Positions 54,103 to 63,294 of a DNA stretch of 64,000 nucleotides are shown here, piece after piece. The translations under genes and the position numbers were made by a program. Position 1 is the stretch's first letter. Each line of letters opens with the position of its first letter. The notes below the pieces were generated by a model, which saw only the letters and a program-made list of their open reading frames with translations, did not search any database and was not told the DNA's origin. Origin of the DNA: Cryomorpha sp963741985 (GTDB lineage Bacteria > Bacteroidota > Bacteroidia > Flavobacteriales_D > Cryomorphaceae). Where the stretch lies: the NCBI GenBank assembly GCA_963741985.1, contig CAVUKD010000002.1:1922001-1986000 (forward strand). Reading direction: 5' to 3'.

Positions 54103-55448
54103 TGGTTTACCAGGTCAATTCCGGTGTAATTATACGGATTGATATTTTTCAATTCCGCTTTTATCGTATCCGAAATATTCAATGTATCTATGAAGGAATG
54201 CAATGAACCCTTGTTGATTATGGCATTCGTCCGTGTTAGATCGCGGAGTACTTCGTAAGGTTTCGGATACCCTTCGCGGCGCAACACCGTTTGTATAGCC
54301 TCAGCAACCACACTCCAATTGGATTCGAGATCTTGAGCTATGGCGTCTTCATTCAGCAGGAGTTTGCTGATTCCTTTTTCAAGTGATTTAATAGCGATCA
54401 ATCCATATCCGAATGGCAAACCGATATTGCGAAGGACCGTGCTATCGGTAAGATCTCGCTGAAGCCGTGAAATGGGAAGTTTTTCAGAAAGAAATCCGAG
54501 AACGGCATTTGCCAAACCGAGATTACCTTCTGCATTTTCAAAATCGATTGGATTGACTTTGTGGGGCATTGCCGATGAACCTACTTCGCCGGCTTTTATA
54601 GATTGTTTGAAGTAATTGATTGAAATATACGCCCAGATATCCCGCGCAAAATCGATAAAGATGGTATTGATCCGACGCATGGCGTCAAATTTGGCGGCCA
54701 GCTCGTCGTAATGTTCAATTTGTGTGGTCGTTTGTTGGCGTTCGATTCCAAGTTTTTCGCTGAGGAAAGAATTAGCAAAAGCTACCCAGTCTGTTTCCGG
54801 AAAGGCAACAAAATGGGCATTAAAATTTCCGGTAGCACCACCGAATTTCCCGGAAACGGGAATCGATTTTAATCGTTCGATTTGCTTTATCAGTCTTTCG
54901 TGAAAAACCTGCATCTCTTTTCCCAAACGCGTTGGAGAAGCCGGCTGACCATGAGTGCGTGCCAACATCGGGATGTCGCGCCATTGCGTTGCACGATCGC
55001 CTATCATTTTGGTCAAACCTTCCAATGCCGGAATATAGGTTTGATCAAAGCAGGCTTTTATAGAAAGCGGGATTGCTGTGTTATTGATATCCTGTGAAGT
55101 GAGTCCGAAATGGATAAACTCAGAATATTTTTCGAGACCGAGTTCGTTCAGTTTTTCCTTCACTAGGTATTCCACAGCCTTTACGTCGTGGTTGGTTTGG
55201 CTCTCAAAGTGTTTTACACGCTCGGCATCCGATTCGGAGAAGTTTTTGTAAATCGTACGAAGTTCGGTTTTTTGGAGGTCGGTTATTCCGTCGAGTTGCG
55301 TCAGGGGAATTTCCGAAAGGGCAATAAAATACTCTATCTCAACCTGTACCCGGAATTTTATAAGTGCGTATTCAGAGAAATAGGCTGTGAGTTCTTGCGT
55401 CTTTGAAGCATACCGACCGTCGATCGGTGTAATGGCAATGATGCTCAT
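54099..55448 (-). CDS. purB: Adenylosuccinate lyase
   Basis: A 449-residue purine enzyme acting twice, on SAICAR and on adenylosuccinate, releasing fumarate. TSQDINNTA (~116) and the mobile signature loop GSSAMPHKVNPIDFENAEGN (~290) with the catalytic serine are present. The length and IAITPIDGRYASKT start match the E. coli-like branch. The gene leads into the MsbA-like gene by ATGA overlap. Confidence 0.95.
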   Translation of the reverse strand: MSIIAITPIDGRYASKTQELTAYFSEYALIKFRVQVEIEYFIALSEIPLTQLDGITDLQKTELRTIYKNFSESDAERVKHFESQTNHDVKAVEYLVKEKLNELGLEKYSEFIHFGLTSQDINNTAIPLSIKACFDQTYIPALEGLTKMIGDRATQWRDIPMLARTHGQPASPTRLGKEMQVFHERLIKQIERLKSIPVSGKFGGATGNFNAHFVAFPETDWVAFANSFLSEKLGIERQQTTTQIEHYDELAAKFDAMRRINTIFIDFARDIWAYISINYFKQSIKAGEVGSSAMPHKVNPIDFENAEGNLGLANAVLGFLSEKLPISRLQRDLTDSTVLRNIGLPFGYGLIAIKSLEKGISKLLLNEDAIAQDLESNWSVVAEAIQTVLRREGYPKPYEVLRDLTRTNAIINKGSLHSFIDTLNISDTIKAELKNINPYNYTGIDLVNQ

Positions 55449-55739
55449 TTCTTGGATTTCAAATAAGACGCGAAATTCGTCAATTATTATGGATTAGACA
55501 ATAAAAATAGGCAATAGGAAATTGGCATTGAGCAATTGTGATGAGTCATCATTTAGGTTAACAAGGCACCTACCTAAAGGCCGAAAACAAGAATAAAATT
55601 TTGGGTGCTAACCGAGAAGGTTTCATCAGAGTGAAGAAAAGTGGACATTGGCGTAGGTCAATCTATAAAGGAATATTTCTCATCGACAGAAAAGTCTAAG
55701 CGGCAATAGGTATTGGTCAACCTTATTCAAAGGGCGATT

Positions 55740-56270
55740 TTATCTGTCGCTATACGGCTTCCAATTTTTTTCCATAAGTGTAACCGCAAGATTCTCATGA
55801 AAAATCTTCAATTTTTCAGGTACATTCATTCGCGCCATTACGCGTTTATCATGTCCTTTGTAGTGTATGCGCGAGATGGTAGATGGAAGATCGGTAACAA
55901 GGGGATTGTTGTATTCAGAATTTAAATCGAAGTATCCAATCTCCAAAGCAGCTTGATATATTTTGTCGATCTGAGCCTGGGTGAATTGCGTGGAATAAAG
56001 CCCCATTCTCTCGGAGAAATTGAGTCCTTCATAGGTGGCAAAACCGCTTGCATACACTTTCACTTTGTAGGTTGGACAGCGGCCAAAGCATGGCGTTTTT
56101 TCGAAAGAGATAACGAGTGAATCCTTGGGTTCCTGAGGTGTCTCGACTACTACCACTATCGTGTCGGGCTCGCTTGCCGTCGCTTTATCAGCAGTTTCAG
56201 AAGCCGCATCTTTATGGCTTTTGCAGCCAAAAGCCATCAGCAAAATTCCGAATACAAAGAAAATTCTCAT
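55740..56270 (-). CDS. DUF6438-type lipoprotein
   Basis: A 176-residue lipoprotein (lipobox LMAFGC) starting at ATG 56270; a longer frame upstream lacks a good signal. After a low-complexity acidic linker comes ISFEKTPCFGRCPTYKVKVYASGFATYEG (~75-103), the hallmark of DUF6438, with two conserved cysteines. MARMNVPEKLKIF follows. Function unknown. Single gene between purB and yidC. Confidence 0.8.
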   Translation of the reverse strand: MRIFFVFGILLMAFGCKSHKDAASETADKATASEPDTIVVVVETPQEPKDSLVISFEKTPCFGRCPTYKVKVYASGFATYEGLNFSERMGLYSTQFTQAQIDKIYQAALEIGYFDLNSEYNNPLVTDLPSTISRIHYKGHDKRVMARMNVPEKLKIFHENLAVTLMEKNWKPYSDR

Positions 56271-56417
56271 ACGGTAGGTAGTGTTTTTCAAAAGTATAAA
56301 TTGTTTAAGACTTAACATCCGCCTTTCGGCAAATGAACCCTTCTAAATCAAACGGCGTGCCGATAAATCTTTCGGTTTGCACAAAATGAGATTGGTCCTT
56401 TTGGCAATAGTCTGGGA

Positions 56418-58301
56418 TTACTTGGTATTCATACCGCGCTCTTTCGCCATATCTTCCAGCTTTTGCTGAAATTTTGACTTGCCTTTTGACTTTTTCTTCT
56501 TTTTGTTTTCAGCTATCTGCAAACGAATTTTGTCTTCATCGATGAAATACTTCTTGATGAACAGCATTTGCAAAAGGGAAATTACATTGGCTAAAAAGTA
56601 GTAGTAGCTCAATCCGGAAGCCAATTTATTAAAGAAGAATAGCATCATGAAAGGGAAGATGTACATAATCACTTTCATGTTTGGCATACCCGGTTGCGAT
56701 TGCGTAGGCATCTGACTGCTATTGTAATGTGTATAAACCAGGGTACTAATACACATCAGAATCGTAAACAAACTTACGTGGTCGCCGTACGCCGGAATGT
56801 TGAATGACAAGTGGGCAATGCTGTCGTACGCCGATAAATCGTCGGCCCACAAGAATGCTTGATGCCGGAGCTGGATACTCGACGGGAAAAACCGGAACAT
56901 AGCATAGAGAATCGGCAACTGGATAACCATCGGAATACAACCGGCAAAAGGACTGACGCCCGTTTTTCGATAGAGTTCCATGGTAGCTTGTTGCTTTTTC
57001 ATGGGCTCAGCACCTTTATGCTTTTCATTCAGCTCCTCAATTTCGGGCTTCAGCACGCGCATTTTGGCGCTGCTCAAGTAGTTTTTCCACGTAAGTGGCA
57101 TCAATATCATCTTGATAATAAGAGTGAGAATCAGGATGATAATTCCATACGATAGCCCGGTGGTTTGGAGCCAATCGAAAATGGTGATGACAATGTATTT
57201 ATTCACCCAGCCGAAAATTCCCCAGCCGAGGTTTATTACTTTGTCGAGTTCCATGCCATAGGGTTTCATTACCTTATAATCGTTGGGACCCATGAATAAT
57301 TTAGCGCTGAAAACCGTTCCCGAGCCGTCGTCAGCCAGTGGAATTTCTGCCTTGTAATATTGCGAAAGGCTGTCTACTTCATCAGCGTAAGGGTGTGAGG
57401 CAAGCATAGCACCTTTGCCGAAAGGCTCATTCCCGATAAAAATCGAAGAAAAGAAATCTTGCTTGAAGGCGAGCCATTGCATAGGCTGCTCATCTACTTC
57501 TTCGGTATCGTCGCCGGTTTCGCTGAGGTAATCACGTCCGTTATCAACTTTTTTGTAAAAAATCGTTGAGTTGTGACGCTCAGCAGAAATTCCTTTTTCA
57601 TTGGGCAGCGAGCTCATTTCCCAAACCAATTTTGGAGACGTCACTACTCCGGCAGCGTCATACAGCCTAGTTTCGAAATTGATGTCGTAACCGTTTCCGG
57701 AAACGGTGTACGTGTTTTCTATTTTGCGTCCGTTGCCGAGCGGAAGGGTGTAGACGAGTTGTTTTTGGTCTTCCCCACTCACTTTAAAACCGGAACCATC
57801 GGTATTGAAATAAAAATCGGAAGTATTGAAATTTCCAAGAGAAGGATAGGTAAATTCCATTCCCATTTTGGCTGTTTCCTCATTGAAGAGCACCAAAGGC
57901 AGAGAATCGTAGGTCGTGAATTCTTTTAGCTGCGCATAGACGGGCATCCCGCCTTTGTTGCTAAACCGAATTATGAGTTTATCGGTTTCTACTTCAATAT
58001 CTTTTTTGGTGCCTTCTGCAGCGGGAGCGAGCACACCGTATTTTGCAGATTGTGCTGCGGTATTTTGCGCTACTGCCGCGCTGTCCATCACCGTGGTACC
58101 CGATGAGTCGGGCATTTGAGCCATTTTGGCTTCGGCAGATTTGGCTTGGTTTTCGGCTTGCTGTTCGACTTGTGCCGCAGCAATGCTGTCTTGAATATGC
58201 TTTTGGTTGGCAATTTCGGCTTCGCTTGGCTTTTGGTATATCGTATAGGCAACGAGTAATGCGCCTATCAATACCAGGCCAATGACGGAATTCTTATCCA
58301 T
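56418..58301 (-). CDS. yidC: Membrane protein insertase YidC
   Basis: A 627-residue inner membrane insertase/chaperone. One N-terminal helix (~5-20), a periplasmic domain with an Ala/Gln-rich linker (~35-75) and the conserved 60KD_IMP core from ~365 (GLSYGIIILILTLIIKMILMPL, then GVSPFAGCIPMVIQLPILYAMF). The C-terminus is strongly basic (NKKKKKSKGKSKFQ), as in Bacteroidota, probably contacting ribosomes. A promoter lies just upstream. Confidence 0.95.
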   Translation of the reverse strand: MDKNSVIGLVLIGALLVAYTIYQKPSEAEIANQKHIQDSIAAAQVEQQAENQAKSAEAKMAQMPDSSGTTVMDSAAVAQNTAAQSAKYGVLAPAAEGTKKDIEVETDKLIIRFSNKGGMPVYAQLKEFTTYDSLPLVLFNEETAKMGMEFTYPSLGNFNTSDFYFNTDGSGFKVSGEDQKQLVYTLPLGNGRKIENTYTVSGNGYDINFETRLYDAAGVVTSPKLVWEMSSLPNEKGISAERHNSTIFYKKVDNGRDYLSETGDDTEEVDEQPMQWLAFKQDFFSSIFIGNEPFGKGAMLASHPYADEVDSLSQYYKAEIPLADDGSGTVFSAKLFMGPNDYKVMKPYGMELDKVINLGWGIFGWVNKYIVITIFDWLQTTGLSYGIIILILTLIIKMILMPLTWKNYLSSAKMRVLKPEIEELNEKHKGAEPMKKQQATMELYRKTGVSPFAGCIPMVIQLPILYAMFRFFPSSIQLRHQAFLWADDLSAYDSIAHLSFNIPAYGDHVSLFTILMCISTLVYTHYNSSQMPTQSQPGMPNMKVIMYIFPFMMLFFFNKLASGLSYYYFLANVISLLQMLFIKKYFIDEDKIRLQIAENKKKKKSKGKSKFQQKLEDMAKERGMNTK

Positions 58302-58320
58302 TCTTATTTATTTAGGGCTG

Positions 58321-58328
58321 CAAAGATA
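58321..58328 (-). promoter_or_regulatory. Promoter -7 element for yidC
   Basis: TATCTTTG on the minus strand fits TAnnTTTG, 19 bases before the ATG at 58301. Confidence 0.55.
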
Positions 58329-58656
58329 ACCGCTTGAAGGTAGTAGACAAAAGAAAGTGTTATAAAGGGTGAGAAATAGATTTTGAGTCAGTGCTTTGGG
58401 TAATCTCCTTTTAACACGAAGATTACGAAGAAGACACAATTTACACAAGGAAAAAGTCTTCAACTGAGGTGCGCAGTCTGTCTGCTAATCGTGGTTTTAA
58501 AAGATACCTGAAAGGTGATTGGTAGGAAAAAGGTGGCGGTAGAATAATTGGCGAATTACTCTGATGCCGGATACACTACCAAAGAAATATTCATTCAAAT
58601 GAATCCTAACTCCAACCATTCTCCATCACCCTCTCGCGACTCGTGTCTCGCGACTT
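58329..58656. other. Gap between pyrG and yidC
   Basis: About 330 bases with no gene. The only structure seen is a direct repeat TCTCGCGACT-N4-TCTCGCGACT at about 58632-58655, ending next to the pyrG stop. No terminator hairpin with T-run was found. Confidence 0.4.
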
Positions 58657-60282
58657 TCACGCCTTCTCCAACTCCGCATTCACGGTTACCGCCGCGTGTA
58701 CAAACTGGATGAAAAGCGGATGCGGATTGGCCACAGTACTTTTATATTCCGGATGAAATTGTACACCTACAAACCACGGATGTGAAGGAATTTCAACAAT
58801 CTCGACCAATCCATTGTCCGGATTGATTCCCGAGGCGATCATACCGGCATTTTCGAAAGTGTCTTTATAGCTGTTGTTGAATTCGTAGCGATGTCGGTGT
58901 CGCTCAGATATCACAGGTTTTTTGTAAATATCAAAAGCCAACGTGTTGGGTTTGATTTCGCAATTGTACGCGCCGAGTCGCATGGTTCCGCCCTTTTCCT
59001 GAATGGATTTTTGTTCTTTCATCAGGGAGATTACCGGGTTAGCAGTTTCGGGATCAATCTCTGTGGTGTGGGCGTCTTTGAGGCCGAGTACATTTCGTGC
59101 AAACTCAATAACGGCGCATTGCATTCCGAGGCAAATGCCCATAAAAGGAAGGCCGTTTTCGCGTGCATAACGAATAGCTTCTATTTTGCCGTCGATGCCG
59201 CGTTCGCCAAAACCGGGAGCCACCAAGAGTCCTTTAAGGTCGCGCATTTTTTTGGCTACATTTTTCGAAGTAATGTTCTCACTGTGCAGCCACACCAATT
59301 CGACGCTCACTTCATTGGCAGCTCCGGCGTGGATGAAGGATTCTATAATGGATTTATACGAATCTTTCAACTCAATATATTTGCCGACAAGGCCTATGCG
59401 AATGGTTTTCTTAGGATTTTTATGACGGTCGATAAATTGATTCCATCGCGTGAGATCCGCTTCGCCTTCTGCCGACATTCCCAATTTTTCGAGCACCACT
59501 TTGTCCAGCTCTTCTTTTTGCATCAGCATCGGTACATCGTAGATGGTTTCCGCATCGATCGATTCGATAACTGCGTCGGGCGCCACATTGCAGAATTTCG
59601 CGATCTTTTGACGCAAGTCTTCAGTAAGGTCGTGCTCAGTGCGACACACCAAAATATCCGGCTGTACTCCAAGTTCGAGGAGTTGTTTAACGCTGTGCTG
59701 CGTTGGTTTGGTTTTAAGCTCGCCGGCTGCCGCCAAATAAGGCACGAGGGTAAGATGGATTACCAGGCAATCGGTTCCCATTTCCCATTTGAGCTGGCGC
59801 ACGGTTTCCACGTAGGGCAGCGATTCAATATCACCCACGGTTCCGCCTATTTCGGTAATTACAAAATCGTATTCATGCGTGTTTCCAAGAAGTTGTACGC
59901 ATCGCTTGATCTCGTCGGTGATATGCGGAATTACTTGAACGGTTTTTCCGAGATAGTCACCGCGACGTTCTTTATTGATTACATTTTGATAAATGCGACC
60001 GGTGGTAATATTATTGGATTGCGAAGTCTCAATATTCAAAAAACGCTCGTAGTGGCCGAGATCCAAATCGGTTTCTGCTCCATCCTGCGTCACATAACAT
60101 TCGCCATGTTCGTATGGATTGAGCGTTCCGGGATCGATATTGATATATGGATCGAGTTTTTGGATGGTAACGGAATAGCCGCGGCCTTGGAGAAGTTTAG
60201 CAAGAGATGCAGAGATGATGCCTTTACCGAGAGAAGAAGTAACCCCGCCTGTTACAAAAATGTACTTGGTCTTGTGACCCAT
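58657..60282 (-). CDS. pyrG: CTP synthase
   Basis: A 541-residue enzyme converting UTP to CTP with ATP and glutamine. The synthetase domain begins KYIFVTGGVTSSLGKGIISAS (P-loop), with the metal and UTP region DPYINIDPGTLNPYEHGE. The glutaminase domain has the catalytic cysteine in MGICLGMQCAV (~385) and the His-Glu pair in VQFHPEYKS (~518). Full length and intact. Convention and context suggest a single-gene unit. Confidence 0.96.
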   Translation of the reverse strand: MGHKTKYIFVTGGVTSSLGKGIISASLAKLLQGRGYSVTIQKLDPYINIDPGTLNPYEHGECYVTQDGAETDLDLGHYERFLNIETSQSNNITTGRIYQNVINKERRGDYLGKTVQVIPHITDEIKRCVQLLGNTHEYDFVITEIGGTVGDIESLPYVETVRQLKWEMGTDCLVIHLTLVPYLAAAGELKTKPTQHSVKQLLELGVQPDILVCRTEHDLTEDLRQKIAKFCNVAPDAVIESIDAETIYDVPMLMQKEELDKVVLEKLGMSAEGEADLTRWNQFIDRHKNPKKTIRIGLVGKYIELKDSYKSIIESFIHAGAANEVSVELVWLHSENITSKNVAKKMRDLKGLLVAPGFGERGIDGKIEAIRYARENGLPFMGICLGMQCAVIEFARNVLGLKDAHTTEIDPETANPVISLMKEQKSIQEKGGTMRLGAYNCEIKPNTLAFDIYKKPVISERHRHRYEFNNSYKDTFENAGMIASGINPDNGLVEIVEIPSHPWFVGVQFHPEYKSTVANPHPLFIQFVHAAVTVNAELEKA

Positions 60283-60440
60283 GAGTGCCTGTTTTGAAAA
60301 GTGTAACTACGGGGGTTAAAGGTAATAAATATCTGCTTGCTGGGAAGGGAAGAGTTTGGGTATTTTAAATTTTTAGACGAAAGGGGGTTGGAAGGGGATG
60401 GGAGTTCGGTATTCGCTGCGCTCATTTTTTTTTGTGGAAA

Positions 60441-60505
60441 GTTCGCTACGCCCAATTTTTTTCTCGCAAAGGCGCAAAGAAAGATGTGCAAAGCTTGAGA
60501 GGTCT
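60441..60505 (+). repeat. Intergenic repeat unit, copy 1
   Basis: Begins GTTCGCTACGCCCAA, contains CTCGCAAAGGCGCAAAGAAA and ends GAGAGGTCT. Confidence 0.7.
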
Positions 60506-60574
60506 CACGCAAAGGGCGCAAAGAAAAGACGATAGGCCGGTAAAAGGAAAGAAGAAAAGTTCGGTATGGTCGTG

Positions 60575-60641
60575 GTTCGCTACGCTCAAAGAATTTTCTC
60601 GCAAAGGGCGCAAAGAAAGATGTGTAAAGTTCGAGAGGTCT
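60575..60641 (+). repeat. Intergenic repeat unit, copy 2
   Basis: Begins GTTCGCTACGCTCAA, contains CTCGCAAAGGGCGCAAAGAA and ends GAGAGGTCT; about 85-90% like copy 1 by eye. A partial third copy (CACGCAAAGGGCGCAAAGAA) lies between them at about 60506. Confidence 0.7.
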
Positions 60642-60834
60642 TAGTTTTTCACGAGTGTTTATTTTTAAAGGTGTTCAAGAGATCGCTTCGCTTTGTTCGC
60701 AAAGTTCGCAAAGTAGGCAGGCCGCGCTGTTAGAGCAGAAGAAGATTCTCTTTTTTCTTTCCGCCCGTAGCAGTTCTTAGGCTCTTGGTGTGAAATCTTT
60801 TTTATACAGGCATCCAAAAACTAAAAACAAAAAA

Positions 60835-63192
60835 TTAAAAGCTAAACACCATCCCAATACTCGGCAGCAGCGGCAACTGATCGATTCGTTCGCCGGTAAC
60901 TCGGTCGACATAGAAAATATTTTGACGGTCGAGCACATTTGTTAAGCTCGCACTCACTTCCAGTTTGGAGTAATCTGAGAACGTAAAAGTCTTTTTCACG
61001 GTCAAGTCAAACCGGCTGTAAATCGGTAATCTTCCGGCATTCAGATCTCCGTATTGGATGTCTACCTGATCATTATTGGTTTCGGTAATGTCGGTGGTGA
61101 TATCATCGTCAAGGGTTTCCCGCATATAGAATCCCTGATTTTGGGTAAACGGGAATCCGCTACCATAGTTCCATCTTCCATTTACCTCCCAGTTCAGCCG
61201 TTTTCCAAAACGATAGGAAGCGAGTAAATTCACATTGTGGCGGCGGTCAAATACGGGTTTGTACGATTGAATTCCGTCCCAGCGGTTTACAAATCCAAGC
61301 GAATAAACCGCCCAGATATAGATTTTTTGGGTTTCGTATTTAAGGGTCACATCCACGCCTTTGGCATCTCCACTTTCGATTATGAAGTCGTTTTTGAGTA
61401 CGTCGGGAGCATCTTTATCGTTTTTGCTGTATATTTTATTCCGGTTGATATTGGTGAGCTGGGTGAAATTTTTGTAGTACCCTTCGAGATTCATCGTTAT
61501 TTTGTCGGTCAGGTCGTATTCCATGCCGGCTATAACGTGGTAGGCCGTCTGGAGTGGGCTTTTGACATCTCTTACATCTCCGTTTTCTTTGGTAAATTCA
61601 TCTTGTATATTTTGAGGAGCTACCAGAAAGCCATAAAAGAGATTCACAATATCCCGGTCGGATGTGGCGCTGATTATGTTTTGGGAGTAAAGTCCTCCCG
61701 CGGCTTTGAGCCGAAAATTATTGGTGACATTATATTTCAAACCCAAACGAGGTTCGGGTCTGAACACGCGAATAGATGAGTAGTACTGTGCCCGGAATCC
61801 AAGGTCGAGAATCAGGTCATTCAACTTGATTTTATAGGCTGCAAAACCTGCAAGTTCGGTGCTGTTGTTCTCCGCTTTAATACTTTGACCCAGCGGTGTG
61901 AAAAAGGACAAATCTGTTCCAAAACCTGTTACATCCACTCCGTATTTAAATTCATTGTCGCCTTTAAAATATTTGAAGTTGATTCCAAAATTAAAACTGT
62001 TGATGCCTGAGTTTCGAGGTGGGAGATTTTTAATATTTCCCTCAGTGTCAGTAGCTGAACTACTCGTGTTTTGCTCGACCAGAGTGATGTCGTATCTGCT
62101 AATATTAAACTGTCCATCAACGAGTACTGCAGATCCGGAGGGAACCAGAACGAAATTCAAACCACCACCGGCAGCATTCCAATCGAGGCTTGAGGTTTTC
62201 TGAAAAGTAGTAGCATCCCGATAGTCAAATCCAAAAACGCTGAACTTACTTCCTGAAGTAGTATTAAACGAGAGTTTACCATACAAATCGGTAAAACTGT
62301 AGGGTAATCCTTGCGGGTCGATATAATCGTAAAAAAGCTTCGAACTCTGATCGAGATACGAATGTTTTACCGACAGTATGAACGAAGAAGAACTAAGTCC
62401 ATCGTTTGTCTGTTTTTTCAAAGGTCCTTCTATTAATGCATTTGTCACGAAGGTGCTGGCTCCTATTTTTCCGGCAAACCGGCGCTTGTTTCCATCGCGC
62501 ATAGTAATGTCCATTACAGAAGAAACTCTTCCGCCATATTCTGCACCGAATCCACCGGTATAAATATCTGCATTCCGGATAATCTCGGTGTCGAAAACTG
62601 AAAACAAACCGATACTGTGAAATGGATTGTAAACTGTCATTCCGTCGAGTAATACTTGATTTTGTACAGGAGTACCCCCACGGATGTATAGCTGACCCCC
62701 CTGGTCACCGGTAAAAATCACGCCGGGAACGACCTGTAAATACTGAGCCAAATCCGGCGTTCCACCTATTGCAGGAAGCTGTTTGATATCTTTGGGTGTA
62801 GCCTTCGTTACCGACATGGTTACATTGGTGAGTGCTTCCTGTTTTTCAGCGGATATCTCGACTGTTTGCATCTGAATGCTCGACTTTTTCAGGAAAAGCT
62901 TTTTGGAAATAATGGCATCTGTAGCAACAGAAACCCGTTCGCGTAGCGTGTCGTAGCCCAAATAAGTTACCTGAAGCGTATAATTCCCAAATGGGATATC
63001 CGTAATCGAAAAGTATCCGTTTACATCGGTAGAAGCTCCCTGAGTGGTTCCCACGAGATACACATTTGTGAAAATGACCGGCTCACCTGAATTTTCTTCA
63101 TACACAAATCCTCGAAGGGTTCCGGATTGTGCGAATACGGGGCTAATTGTTGATATACAAATAATTAAGAGGAGTAAAATACGTGGTCTCAT
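60835..63192 (-). CDS. TonB-dependent receptor with carboxypeptidase-like N-terminal domain
   Basis: About 785 residues. The ATG at 63192 gives the signal peptide (MRPRILLLLIICIS..., ending PVFAQ). A CarboxypepD_reg-like domain follows (GTLRGFVYEENSGEPVIFTNVYL, ~25-105), then a plug domain (TPDLAQYLQVVPGV, YIRGGTPVQNQVLLDG, ~155-205) and a ~560-residue beta-barrel ending SIGMVFSF with terminal Phe. It imports a substrate across the outer membrane with TonB energy. It lacks the SusC features and no SusD gene is nearby, so a siderophore, metal or cofactor is more likely than a glycan. Confidence 0.9.
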   Translation of the reverse strand: MRPRILLLLIICISTISPVFAQSGTLRGFVYEENSGEPVIFTNVYLVGTTQGASTDVNGYFSITDIPFGNYTLQVTYLGYDTLRERVSVATDAIISKKLFLKKSSIQMQTVEISAEKQEALTNVTMSVTKATPKDIKQLPAIGGTPDLAQYLQVVPGVIFTGDQGGQLYIRGGTPVQNQVLLDGMTVYNPFHSIGLFSVFDTEIIRNADIYTGGFGAEYGGRVSSVMDITMRDGNKRRFAGKIGASTFVTNALIEGPLKKQTNDGLSSSSFILSVKHSYLDQSSKLFYDYIDPQGLPYSFTDLYGKLSFNTTSGSKFSVFGFDYRDATTFQKTSSLDWNAAGGGLNFVLVPSGSAVLVDGQFNISRYDITLVEQNTSSSATDTEGNIKNLPPRNSGINSFNFGINFKYFKGDNEFKYGVDVTGFGTDLSFFTPLGQSIKAENNSTELAGFAAYKIKLNDLILDLGFRAQYYSSIRVFRPEPRLGLKYNVTNNFRLKAAGGLYSQNIISATSDRDIVNLFYGFLVAPQNIQDEFTKENGDVRDVKSPLQTAYHVIAGMEYDLTDKITMNLEGYYKNFTQLTNINRNKIYSKNDKDAPDVLKNDFIIESGDAKGVDVTLKYETQKIYIWAVYSLGFVNRWDGIQSYKPVFDRRHNVNLLASYRFGKRLNWEVNGRWNYGSGFPFTQNQGFYMRETLDDDITTDITETNNDQVDIQYGDLNAGRLPIYSRFDLTVKKTFTFSDYSKLEVSASLTNVLDRQNIFYVDRVTGERIDQLPLLPSIGMVFSF

Positions 63193-63294
63193 CAAGGAAT
63201 ACAGATTTAAAAATGCGCTAAGATAATCATATCTCAAGTTCAAAAAGGAGAGCTTGCTTCCCTTCTCCAAAATAAAATGGCAAATGTAGGATGG

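Larger units (their letters stand above)
60283..60834. other. 550-base gap with degenerate repeats
   Basis: No protein gene seen. The centre holds two imperfect copies of a ~65-base unit (60441-60505, 60575-60641) and further cgcaaag/gttcgcaaag pieces. Short open frames here cross the repeats and have no start context or homology. Confidence 0.6.

Noticed and set aside
58891..60297. 468-residue open frame on the plus strand
   Set aside because: Lies wholly antisense to the intact pyrG gene, has no recognisable motif or signal peptide, and is a codon-bias shadow.
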